NCBI GenBank assembly: GCA_022448985.1
Contig: JAKVCR010000052.1
Location: 1 to 64,000 of the forward strand
Length of the DNA: 64,000 nt
Reading direction: 5' to 3'
From: Roseibacillus sp.
Lineage (GTDB): Bacteria; Verrucomicrobiota; Verrucomicrobiia; Verrucomicrobiales; Akkermansiaceae
In this document: positions 25,657-33,710 of the stretch, piece after piece
How the letters are laid out: each line of letters opens with the position of its first letter
Position numbering within the stretch: position 1 is the stretch's first letter
Program-made: the position numbers and the translations under genes
The notes under the pieces: generated by a model
Database searches by the model: none
The model's input: only the letters and a program-made list of their open reading frames with translations
What the model was told of the DNA's origin: nothing

Positions 25657-25831
25657 CTTTTCCTGATGCAAGTTTAGAGCGGTTCGGGATCACTTAGCAA
25701 GTAGGCAGGGCGAGGCCGGAGGAGGAGAGCCTCAGTGAGACACCGGCTGGCTGAGGAGCCGCTCCACGGTCTGGTGAAGTCTGATCGCAATTCTTGAACG
25801 GGGCCGGAATCCTGCGGGGGGCCCGTCCTCC

Positions 25832-27100
25832 TTACCCGATTTTTTCCGCGCCAAAATAGGGAACCAGCGGCTCGGGGATTGTTATTGAACCATCGGGCTC
25901 CTGGTACTGCTCAAGAAGGGCCACGTAGAGCCGGGGGAGAGCGGTTCCCGAACCGTTCAGGGTGTGGCAGAGTCGGTTCTGTCCCTCCTGGTCCTTGAAG
26001 CGCAGCTTCATCCGGCGGGCCTGGTAGTCGGTGAAATTGGAACAACTGGACACTTCGAGATACTTTCCGTGGCCCGGTGCCCACACTTCGATATCATAGG
26101 TCCGAGCGGCTCCGAACCCGATATCGCCGCCACAGAGTTCGATGACCCGGTAGTGGAGGTTCAGCGATTGCAGGATTTTCTCGGCATGGCCGGTGAGTTC
26201 CTCGAGAGCCTCGAAGGATGTGTCGGGGTGAACGATTTGGACCAGTTCGACCTTGTCGAACTGGTGGACCCGGATAATGCCGCGGGTATCGCGTCCCGCA
26301 CTCCCCGCTTCCCGTCGCCAGCAGGGGGTGTGGGCGGTCATCTTTACAGGGAGATCGCTCTCCTGCAGGAGGGTGTCGCGGTAAAGATTTGTAACGGGGA
26401 CTTCTGCGGTCGGAATGAGGAACAATTCGTCGTTCTCGGTGGGGTAGACCTCTTCCGCAAATTTGGGGAGCTGGCCGGTTCCGATTCCGCACTCGCGTTT
26501 GACGACGTAAGGAACGCCCACTTCCTCGTAGCCATGCTCACGGGTCTGGATATCCAGCAGATAGTGCACCAGGGCACGTTGCAGGCGTGCCCCCGTGCCC
26601 CGGAAGACCGGGAAACCACTCCCGGCGATACGCACGCCATCCTCAAAGGAGATCAGTCCGTGAGCCTCTGCAAGTGCGACATGATCCCTGGGATCAGAGA
26701 TCGGAGTTTTTTCACCCCAGGTCCGCAACTCGGGATTGTCTTCCTCGCTCTCACCTTGCGGGATGCCCTCGTGGGGCAGGTTGGGGATATTGAGCAGTAA
26801 TTCGGTCTGTCGATTCTCGGCGGCCGAAGCTTCTTCCTCCAGGGCCTTGATGTGCTCGCCGATTTCCTTCACCTGGGCCTCGATGGAGGAGCTGTCTTCA
26901 CCCTTTGAGCGGAGCGCACCGATCTCCTTGGAGGTCTTTTTGCGTTCGGACTGCAACTGCTGTTTCTCGGTCTCGGCCCTGCGGCGCTTTTCGTCACAGC
27001 TCAGGACCTCATCGATCAAATCCGCCGAACCGTCGTGGCGGGAGGCCAGACGTTGCCTGACGGCATCGGGATCGTCGCGAATGGCTCGGATGTCGATCAT
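25832..27100 (-). CDS. serS: Serine--tRNA ligase
   Basis: A 422-residue class II aminoacyl-tRNA synthetase that charges tRNA-Ser. The N-terminus MIDIRAIRDDPDAVRQRLASR and the long charged coiled coil (about 28-105) are the tRNA-binding arm. Motif 2 (HTPCWRREAGSAGRDTRGIIRVHQFDKVE, residues about 250-280) and motif 3 (LNGSGTALPRLYVALLEQYQ, about 380-400) are intact. Length is normal for bacterial SerRS. It is followed downstream by tilS and preceded by an ABC exporter gene on the same strand, with spacers of 175 and 77 bases. Confidence 0.98.
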   Translation of the reverse strand: MIDIRAIRDDPDAVRQRLASRHDGSADLIDEVLSCDEKRRRAETEKQQLQSERKKTSKEIGALRSKGEDSSSIEAQVKEIGEHIKALEEEASAAENRQTELLLNIPNLPHEGIPQGESEEDNPELRTWGEKTPISDPRDHVALAEAHGLISFEDGVRIAGSGFPVFRGTGARLQRALVHYLLDIQTREHGYEEVGVPYVVKRECGIGTGQLPKFAEEVYPTENDELFLIPTAEVPVTNLYRDTLLQESDLPVKMTAHTPCWRREAGSAGRDTRGIIRVHQFDKVELVQIVHPDTSFEALEELTGHAEKILQSLNLHYRVIELCGGDIGFGAARTYDIEVWAPGHGKYLEVSSCSNFTDYQARRMKLRFKDQEGQNRLCHTLNGSGTALPRLYVALLEQYQEPDGSITIPEPLVPYFGAEKIG

Positions 27101-27177
27101 GGGAATGCGGGCGGGATAAGAACAGTGAAGGCGGGCGAGTTCACGCGAAAACTTTGAAAAGAGACAGGCCTGTAGTT

Positions 27178-28920
27178 TCAGGCTGGAGCCTCCTCCTGCT
27201 CTGCGAGAAAGGCCTGCCGTGAGAGTTCAGCGTAAAGTCCATCAGCTTCCAGGAGCTGGTCGTGGGTCCCCTCTTCTACAATGGCTCCGTCATCGAGCAC
27301 GTAGATGCGGTCTGCATTACGGATTGTGGACAACCGGTGAGCGATGACAAAGGCGCTGCGGTTGGCCATGAGGGCTTCCAGGGCTTCCTGGATGAGGCGT
27401 TCCGTTTCCGAGTCAACCGAGGCGGTTGCTTCATCAAGCAGGAGGATGGGAGGATCCTTGAGCAGTGCCCGGGCAATCGAGAGGCGTTGCTTCTCCCCAC
27501 CGGATAATTTCACCCCTCGTTCGCCGACGTTGGTGTCCAGCCCTTCCGGGAGTTCCCGCACGAATGCTTCTGCCCGTGCAGACCGCAGCGCGGCCCAGAG
27601 ATCGGTGTCATCAGCCTCCCGTCTGGCCAGGCAGAGATTCTCGCGGACCGTGCCGTTGAAGAGGAAGGCCTCCTGGGTCACATAGCCGAGGGCTGATCGC
27701 AACGAGGACTTGCGGGTTTCGCTCAGTTCCTGTCCATCGATGGTGATGGATCCGTGGTCATACTCGTAGAAGCGACAGAGCAGATTCACCACCGTCGACT
27801 TGCCCGCGCCGGTCGGCCCGACCAGGGCGATGGTCTCGCCTGGGCGGGCCTCAAGGGTGACCTCGTGCAGGGTTGGCTGCTCTCCGTAGGAGAAGGACAC
27901 CTCGCGGAAGCGGACGTGTCCGTGCACCGGTTCGGGGAGCGATTGACCGTTCTCGGAGTGGGGTTCGTCCTCCGCGTCGAGGATCTCGAAGACACGGTCG
28001 GCGGCGGCCCGGGAGGAAAGTGCCATCTGGTTGAGTTGATGCAGCTTGCTTATCGGTTCGTAGAAGAGGGAAAGCAGGAGGAAGAAGAGGACGAGGTCGC
28101 CGAGTTCCATGCGGCTGTTCATTACCGCCAGACCCCCGAAGCCCAGGACGAGGGCGTAGCCCACCATGCCAACGAAGGACATTCCCGGCGAGTAGAAGGC
28201 CCACCACCGCATGATGCGCAGACTGGCCTGCCGCAGTTTGTCGGAGAACGCATTGAAGCGCTCATGCTCCTTGCTTTCCGCGGTGTAGGACTTGATCTGG
28301 CGAATGCCCGAGACATTGTCATGAAGCAGGGAATTCATGTCGCTGGAGGCCTCGCGTTGGCCGCGGTAGCGCTCCCGGGCGTCCCTGGTGTAAATCCATG
28401 CTCCCAGAACGAGGAAGGGAACCGGCAGGGTGGCCCAGAGGGCCACGGTGACATCGGTGTAGTACATCACGGCTCCCACCGCCAGGAGCTGAATAAACGC
28501 CACCAGCCCCAGTTCGATCCCGTCGATGAGAACCCGCTCCATGGCGGTCACGTCCTCGACCACCCGCGTCATGATGTCTCCGGTGCGGCGGCCGTCGAAC
28601 CAACGCAGGGGGAGACGCTGGAGCTTTTGGTAGAGGTCTGAGCGGATGTCGAAAATGACCCGCTGCTCAAAGTGGTTATTGAGAATGATGCGTGCGCAGT
28701 TCAGGGCGTCTTTCAGGAAAAAGCCCAGTAATCCGAGGCAAACCCAGAAGATTAGCTGCCCATGGCGCTCGGGTTGCGGAATCACCTCGTCCACCACATG
28801 GCCTGTCACCGAGGGGAAGATAATGACGCTGAGAGCCATGAAGGTGGCGCAGAGCAGCTGGGCACTACCCAGTAAGGGGTAACGGCGCAGGTAGCTGAGA
28901 ACTCGGATGATTGTCTTCAT
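27178..28920 (-). CDS. ABC exporter, MsbA/lipid-flippase-like half transporter
   Basis: A 580-residue type I exporter with six transmembrane helices (about residues 15-310) fused to an ATPase. The ATPase has Walker A GPTGAGKST near 370, Q-loop YVTQEAFLFNGTVREN, signature LSGGEKQR near 475, Walker B ILLLDEATASVD and the H-loop VIAHRLSTIRNADRI. It works as a homodimer or heterodimer in the inner membrane. Homology to MsbA suggests lipid or lipopolysaccharide-core export, but drug exporters look alike and no substrate cue is nearby. The ATG at 28920 leads straight into the first elbow helix. Confidence 0.92.
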   Translation of the reverse strand: MKTIIRVLSYLRRYPLLGSAQLLCATFMALSVIIFPSVTGHVVDEVIPQPERHGQLIFWVCLGLLGFFLKDALNCARIILNNHFEQRVIFDIRSDLYQKLQRLPLRWFDGRRTGDIMTRVVEDVTAMERVLIDGIELGLVAFIQLLAVGAVMYYTDVTVALWATLPVPFLVLGAWIYTRDARERYRGQREASSDMNSLLHDNVSGIRQIKSYTAESKEHERFNAFSDKLRQASLRIMRWWAFYSPGMSFVGMVGYALVLGFGGLAVMNSRMELGDLVLFFLLLSLFYEPISKLHQLNQMALSSRAAADRVFEILDAEDEPHSENGQSLPEPVHGHVRFREVSFSYGEQPTLHEVTLEARPGETIALVGPTGAGKSTVVNLLCRFYEYDHGSITIDGQELSETRKSSLRSALGYVTQEAFLFNGTVRENLCLARREADDTDLWAALRSARAEAFVRELPEGLDTNVGERGVKLSGGEKQRLSIARALLKDPPILLLDEATASVDSETERLIQEALEALMANRSAFVIAHRLSTIRNADRIYVLDDGAIVEEGTHDQLLEADGLYAELSRQAFLAEQEEAPA

Positions 28921-29106
28921 CGGCGTGGCGGAAATAGGGTCGAGGCAAGCACTTTGTAAAGAAACTGAAGGCTTTTCCGGAAATTTTAGGGTTGTGACGG
29001 CGGAAAGCTGGTCGTTACTGTGCCCCCACGCCTATTCATGGGCTACCAGCCCATCCATCGACCCGGCACCTGCACCTGCCCTGAATCCCAACCGCACTAA
29101 ATAATC

Positions 29107-30087
29107 ATGGCAAATATATTTGCGATCCTGACGGCCATTGTCCTCCTCATCTCTGGCATCGTCGCCTGGAAGAATTTTCCTGAGAGCAGTGAGAAGGCAG
29201 GCAAAGAGGGGGTCGGATATAAAGGATGGATTCTGAAGCGCAAGAACATGGAAACTGCGCTCAAGAACCAGCAGAACCGTCTCGCCGCGTTGCAGAAGGA
29301 ATTGGAGGAAACCCAGACGACCCTTGCGGAGTTCAACGCGGACAACGAAGTCAAGACAGAGGAGAACGCCGCTCAGAAGGAGAAGAACGAGGATCTTCAA
29401 GCTGAAGTAGCTGCCATGGAAGCGGAAGCCAAGGCCAAGCAGGCGGAGGTTGCCGAGAAGGAGGACAGCATTAAGGAATTCGGAGATGTTGATCAGGTTC
29501 TCGCTGAGTTGACGCAACTTCAGAGCGATCTTCGTCAGATTGAACTGGATCTCACCGAAGGGGAAGCCAACCGTGCTGACCTTGAAGCCCAACGCGCGGG
29601 GGTAGAGGCTTCGCTTGCGAACGTGCGCAAACGCATCGGCTGGCGTGTTTCTGGTGAAACCAACCCGGAGGCCGTGACGAAGATTCGCAGTGTCTATGCC
29701 ACCCTCGGATTCGTGATCCTGGCTGGAGGTGACAACCTCGGCATCGTGAAGAACTCCACCCTTGAAGTCGTGCGGGACAATGAAGTCATTGCCAGGTTGA
29801 AGGTGACCACCGTGGAGGCAAAAAGTGCCGCAGCGGATATTATCCCGGACTCGGTTGTCGATGGGGAGAGTGTGCAGGTTAGCGATACCGTGCGTGCGGC
29901 CCAGAAAGCGGCTTCCCCGGAGCCCGAACCGGTCGCCGTGCCTGTTCCCGCGCCCAGTCCCGATCCGCTTGATGCGGATCCGCTTGGCGAGCCCGAGCCT
30001 GCCCAGCCCGAGCCTGCCCAGCCCGATGCGGATCCGCTTGGCGAGCCCGAGCCTGCCCAACCCGATGATGCGGATCCGTTCGGTTAA
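29107..30087 (+). CDS. Membrane-anchored coiled-coil protein with C-terminal beta domain and Pro-rich repeats (paralogue 1)
   Basis: A 326-residue protein: one N-terminal transmembrane helix (residues 4-20), a long charged coiled coil (about 45-180), and a compact beta domain (about 192-263: ATLGFVILAGGDNLGIVKNSTLEV, then VIARLKVTTVEAKSAAADI and GESVQVSDTV). A disordered Pro/Glu/Asp tail of DPLGEPEPAQP repeats follows. The next gene, 21 bases downstream, encodes a clear paralogue with the same order of parts. The beta domain looks like a small barrel of the type seen in envelope and secretion accessory proteins, but I cannot name the family. It probably projects into the periplasm. The two products probably assemble together. 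Confidence 0.75.
   Translation: MANIFAILTAIVLLISGIVAWKNFPESSEKAGKEGVGYKGWILKRKNMETALKNQQNRLAALQKELEETQTTLAEFNADNEVKTEENAAQKEKNEDLQAEVAAMEAEAKAKQAEVAEKEDSIKEFGDVDQVLAELTQLQSDLRQIELDLTEGEANRADLEAQRAGVEASLANVRKRIGWRVSGETNPEAVTKIRSVYATLGFVILAGGDNLGIVKNSTLEVVRDNEVIARLKVTTVEAKSAAADIIPDSVVDGESVQVSDTVRAAQKAASPEPEPVAVPVPAPSPDPLDADPLGEPEPAQPEPAQPDADPLGEPEPAQPDDADPFG
29971..30083 (+). repeat. In-frame tandem repeats encoding DADPLGEPEPAQP
   Basis: GATGCGGATCCGCTTGGCG begins at 29971 and again at 30025, with a shorter degenerate copy from 30067. Within the first unit a 15-base block CGAGCCTGCCCAGCC is itself repeated. They encode the acidic, Pro-rich tail of the paralogue 1 protein and are prone to copy-number change. 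Confidence 0.85.
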
Positions 30088-30108
30088 ACCCTCTATCTTT
30101 ACGCTACG

Positions 30109-30918
30109 ATGAAGACTATTTTCTACATTCTTTCCGTCCTCGTTATTGGGGCTGCTGCCTTCTTCAGCTTTGAGAACTCCAAGAAGATCCAGAACGAGAT
30201 CGATGTGTTTGCGGCAAAGCGCCAGACAAAGAGAAATGTTGAGCGCACCATTGCGACGACAGAGAAGGACCTTTCCGATACCAAGAACCAACTGGAAACC
30301 GCTCAGAATCTGAATGCAGAGCTCATCGCTGAGATGGAGAACATGAAGAGCCGGGAGGTCTCCTACAACAAGTCGAAGGAAGAAGCCCAGGTCGACATTG
30401 ACGAAGCCAACGACCGTCTTGCGCAACTGGCTGAGATCAAGGCCAAGATCGACAAGGCGCTCGAGGGAGTTGATATTGCCTGGCCCCAGATTCCATCCGA
30501 GATCAAACGGCTCCAGGAGCTACGCAAGAAGAAGGGCGATGACCTTGACCTGCTCAATGAACACATTGCCAAGCTCACCAAGGATGTTGCAGACAAGCGT
30601 GCGTCCAACGCCCGGGAGAGTGATCGGCTCTCCAAGATCCGGACCAAGATCGCCCGGAATGCCAAGGTCGGTGCCATCACCTCGGTCAACTCGACCTGGG
30701 GCTTCGTGATCGTCAACCTCGGGACCAACAACTCGAATGTAACGGACCAGTCCAAGTTGCTGATTACTCGAAATGGTCGGCTGCTGGGACGGCTTACGCC
30801 GAACTCGGTGGAAGCCAGCCAGACGATCTGTGACCTGAATGCCCGCGACATCAATCCCGGTGTGCGCATCCAGCCCGGCGACCAGGTGACCCTTGCTGAA
30901 TCCTCGGCTGGGCAGTGA
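30109..30918 (+). CDS. Membrane-anchored coiled-coil protein with C-terminal beta domain (paralogue 2)
   Basis: A 269-residue protein with one N-terminal transmembrane helix (IFYILSVLVIGAAAFFSF), a charged coiled coil (about 25-180), and a C-terminal domain of about 80 residues (STWGFVIVNLGTNNSNVTDQS, LLITRNGRLLGRLTPNSVEAS, NPGVRIQPGDQVTL). The C-terminal domain aligns by eye with that of the preceding gene: aromatic-GFVI, S-x-L-x-V/I-x-R-N, V-E-A, and a final G-D/S-x-V. It lacks the Pro-rich tail. It starts 21 bases after paralogue 1 and is followed by a terminator, so the pair is a bicistronic unit. I do not recognise a named family. Confidence 0.75.
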   Translation: MKTIFYILSVLVIGAAAFFSFENSKKIQNEIDVFAAKRQTKRNVERTIATTEKDLSDTKNQLETAQNLNAELIAEMENMKSREVSYNKSKEEAQVDIDEANDRLAQLAEIKAKIDKALEGVDIAWPQIPSEIKRLQELRKKKGDDLDLLNEHIAKLTKDVADKRASNARESDRLSKIRTKIARNAKVGAITSVNSTWGFVIVNLGTNNSNVTDQSKLLITRNGRLLGRLTPNSVEASQTICDLNARDINPGVRIQPGDQVTLAESSAGQ

Positions 30919-30950
30919 CTGGTCAGGATCGCCCTACTTCATGCCTTTAA

Positions 30951-30978
30951 GACCGGTGGAGATTCCATCGGTCTTTTT
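30951..30978 (+). terminator. Rho-independent terminator of the coiled-coil pair
   Basis: A 10-base-pair stem with one G-U pair (GACCGGTGGA at 30951-30960 with TCCATCGGTC at 30964-30973), a three-base loop GAT and five T. It lies 32 bases after the stop of paralogue 2 and closes the two-gene unit. Confidence 0.9.
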
Positions 30979-31107
30979 CATGTTCCCGGAGGGGGTTGGG
31001 TCGGCAATTGCACCGTCATGAACGCACGACTGTTGACTGCTGCCGTCGAGCAGGAGCCAGCCGATTCCCACGCTTGCCACTATCTGGGGATCTGCTAATT
31101 TTCCGGC

Positions 31108-31284
31108 ATGAGAAAGAGCTTCATCATCCTCCTGCTCCTTGGAGGTGGTCTTTTCTGCGGTTGCGGAACCGATGGCGGGACCAGACCAGTTGGCCCTCAG
31201 GGCAGCGATGCGAGTGCCATGCCCTGGAATACGCCTCAACCCGGGGAGGGTCAGGGCATGCTCGGGCACATGCTTAATCGCTAG
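31108..31284 (+). CDS. Small lipoprotein, unknown
   Basis: A 58-residue open frame read from ATG at 31108 to TAG at 31284. It starts MRKSFIILLLLGGGLFCGCG, a lipoprotein signal with lipidated Cys candidate in the CGC motif. The mature peptide is short and Gly/Pro-rich (GTDGGTRPVGPQGSD, then MPWNTPQPGEGQGMLGHM). It is too short for a fold and may be a small outer-membrane lipoprotein. The signal peptide with a correctly placed Cys is the main argument that it is real. It follows the terminator of the preceding unit and precedes the convergent rlmH. Confidence 0.65.
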   Translation: MRKSFIILLLLGGGLFCGCGTDGGTRPVGPQGSDASAMPWNTPQPGEGQGMLGHMLNR

Positions 31285-31397
31285 GGTCCTCTGCCTTCAC
31301 CGGTAAGTTCCGGGGTATCCGGATCGGGGCGGTTTGCGGGCGGGTAGTCTTCCACCACGGTTGTGGAGCATTGATTCATGAGGCCCTCCGGGGGCGG

Positions 31398-31832
31398 TCA
31401 TTCCCGGTGATACGGTTCCCCGCGCTTGATGGTGAATACGCGGTAGAGTTGTTCCAGCAGGACAACGAGCGCGAGTTCATGCTGCATCGTCAGCCTTGAA
31501 AGGGACCAGATTTCGTCGCAGCGTTCACGCAGTTCAGGCGGGTGGCCGTCTGCTCCCCCGATCAGGAATGCGACTTTCTTGAGTTGCGGACGGTTTTCAA
31601 GCTGCGTGATCCTTTTACTGAACGATATTGTATCCAGTTGACATCCCCGCTCATCGAGGGCGATGCGGTAGCTCCCTTCACTCCTTGCCAGAAGGGAAGA
31701 GAAATCGCCACCTCCCTTGAGATATTCGAGACTGACCGGGGAATAGTGTCGAAGCCGCTTGCAGTATTCCTGCACCCCCTCCGCAGCATAGGACAGTTTT
31801 GGTTTCCCGATGGCAAGGATAAGGATCTTCAC
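31398..31832 (-). CDS. rlmH: 23S rRNA (pseudouridine1915-N3)-methyltransferase
   Basis: A 144-residue SPOUT methyltransferase that methylates pseudouridine 1915 in helix 69 of 23S rRNA. Its features are the N-terminal strand MKILILAIGKPK, the SAM-knot segment VAFLIGGADGHPPELRERC, and the C-terminal signature MQHELALVVLLEQLYRVFTIKRGEPYHRE, which is almost invariant in RlmH. Length is normal (about 155). The terminal HRE suggests an intact C-terminus. Confidence 0.96.
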   Translation of the reverse strand: MKILILAIGKPKLSYAAEGVQEYCKRLRHYSPVSLEYLKGGGDFSSLLARSEGSYRIALDERGCQLDTISFSKRITQLENRPQLKKVAFLIGGADGHPPELRERCDEIWSLSRLTMQHELALVVLLEQLYRVFTIKRGEPYHRE

Positions 31833-31934
31833 GGGAACAATCTAACAGAATGGTCCGGGCTTATCTCGCCAGTTCGTTGCAGGTCACAAAAAGATGTAAG
31901 CCATGCGATCCTGGTCATCCTCCGTCCTGCAAAT

Positions 31935-33509
31935 TTACTGGATCTCGTCGAGAAGCCGTGGGAGAAGGTCACTGGTAGAAATCCGTTCCTGCTCCATGGA
32001 GTCACGATGACGGAGGGTGACTGTATTCTTCAGTTCAGGATTCTCCTCGCCGAGGGTCTCGAAGTCCACCGTGATACAGAAGGGAGTGCCAATCTCGTCC
32101 TGCCGGCGGTAGCGCCGACCCACGGCCCCGGTTTCGTCGTAGAAGACATTCATGAAGCGTTGGAGACTACGCTGGATTTCCCTGCTGATCCGAACCTGCT
32201 CCTCGTTTTTCTTGAGCAGTGGGAAGATGGCGGCCTTGATGGGCGCCACCCTTGGATGGAGCCGCATCACGGTACGAACCTCGGACTTGCCCTTGGCGTC
32301 GGTTACCTCTTCTTCCTCAAAGGCCTCACACAGCAGGGCCAGGACGGTCCGGTCGCATCCGGCCGAGGGTTCCACGACATGGGGAATGAACTTTTCCTTA
32401 GTGGTTTCGTCGAAGTACTCGATGGGTCTGCCGGAGTGTTCCTGATGCTTGGAAAGGTCGTAATCCGTCCGGTAGGCCACGCCCTCCAGTTCCTGGCAAC
32501 CGAAGGGAAAGTCGAACTCGATATCGTAGGTTTTCTTCGAGTAGTGCGCTCGTTCTCCATCCGGGACATCAAGCACGTGCAGCTTCTCGCGGGGTAGGCC
32601 GATTTCCCCGTAGAAGGTGAGCCTTTCCTCCAACCATTCGTCGGTCAGTCGCAGACCGTCCTCCGGCCGGCAGAAGTACTCGATTTCCATCTGTTCGAAT
32701 TCCCGGGAGCGGAAGGTGAAGTTGCGCGGATTGATTTCATTACGGAAGGCCTTGCCGATCTGTGCGATGCCGAAAGGCACTTTCTTGCGGGAGGTATCGA
32801 GGACGTTCTTAAACTGCGTGAAGATCGACTGTGCCGTCTCAGGGCGAAGGTAGGCGACCGCGTTTGGGTCGTTCTCACTTGAAGAGGCGCCAACCTGGGT
32901 CTTGAACATGAGGTTGAACTCTCGTGCTTCCGTGAGCAGGGATCCGTTTTCAGGATTGTAGCTAGTGGTGCTCTCCTCCTCGGTGGTAGATTCCCCGATC
33001 AGTTCAAGAGCCTTCGGGGAAAGTGACTTGTCAGGATGAAACTGTGCATAGAACTGCCTGGCGGTCTTACGGGCCTTTTTCTCGTCCTGGCCTTCCCTGA
33101 GAAGAACCGCGAATTCTCGCTCCACGTTCCACTCGCTCTCCCTGGCCCCGGTGTAGTGGTAGGCAGTCCCGCTCTGGGGCGGAATCTGATCGGCACGCAG
33201 GCGCGCCTTGCTGAGCAGGCAGTCGCACATGGGATCAGAAAACCCTCCCACGTGGCCGGAGGCGGTGAGAACGGACTGGTGGGTCAGAATTGAGCCGTCG
33301 AGGCCGACGATATCCTCCCGCTCCTGCACGTTTTTGCGCCACCAGTATTCCTTGAGGTTACGCTTCACCTCGACTCCAAGCGGGCCGTAGTCCCAGCATC
33401 CATTGAGGCCACCGTAAAGCTCGGCAGACTGGTAGATGAAGCCTCGTCGCTTGCAGAGCGACACGATCTTCTCCATGCGCTCCGGGTCGGTGTATTCTTT
33501 GTCAGCCAT
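31935..33509 (-). CDS. glyS: Glycine--tRNA ligase (alpha2, single-chain type)
   Basis: A 524-residue class II synthetase of the dimeric GlyRS type, not the tetrameric GlyQ/GlyS type. The start is the ATG at 33509 (MADKEYTDPERMEKIVSLCKRRG), since everything further upstream in frame is antisense to xseA. Motifs: AELYGGLNGCWDYGPLGVE, SVLTASGHVGGFSD, RPETAQSIFTQFKNVL (motif 2 region), FAIGQIGKAFRNEI-type sequence, and a C-terminal VVEPSAGCDRTVLALL. It charges tRNA-Gly. Divergent from xseA across 201 bases, which should hold both promoters. Confidence 0.96.
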   Translation of the reverse strand: MADKEYTDPERMEKIVSLCKRRGFIYQSAELYGGLNGCWDYGPLGVEVKRNLKEYWWRKNVQEREDIVGLDGSILTHQSVLTASGHVGGFSDPMCDCLLSKARLRADQIPPQSGTAYHYTGARESEWNVEREFAVLLREGQDEKKARKTARQFYAQFHPDKSLSPKALELIGESTTEEESTTSYNPENGSLLTEAREFNLMFKTQVGASSSENDPNAVAYLRPETAQSIFTQFKNVLDTSRKKVPFGIAQIGKAFRNEINPRNFTFRSREFEQMEIEYFCRPEDGLRLTDEWLEERLTFYGEIGLPREKLHVLDVPDGERAHYSKKTYDIEFDFPFGCQELEGVAYRTDYDLSKHQEHSGRPIEYFDETTKEKFIPHVVEPSAGCDRTVLALLCEAFEEEEVTDAKGKSEVRTVMRLHPRVAPIKAAIFPLLKKNEEQVRISREIQRSLQRFMNVFYDETGAVGRRYRRQDEIGTPFCITVDFETLGEENPELKNTVTLRHRDSMEQERISTSDLLPRLLDEIQ

Positions 33510-33710
33510 GATTTCGCTGGTTGCGGTGGGCCGCGATGGAAGCGCCCAGCAGGCGGTTTGGCAAGGAATTGGGAATTCCCTGTGGGATTCATACCCTGGA
33601 TGAAGGTGGTTTCCGGGGAGGTCGTTCCCTGATCCTCGGAACCACCGGAAGCCGTGCCAGGAGAGGAATTTCCGCTCCATATTCCGTATTCCCTGTTTTA
33701 GCCTGTCCTT

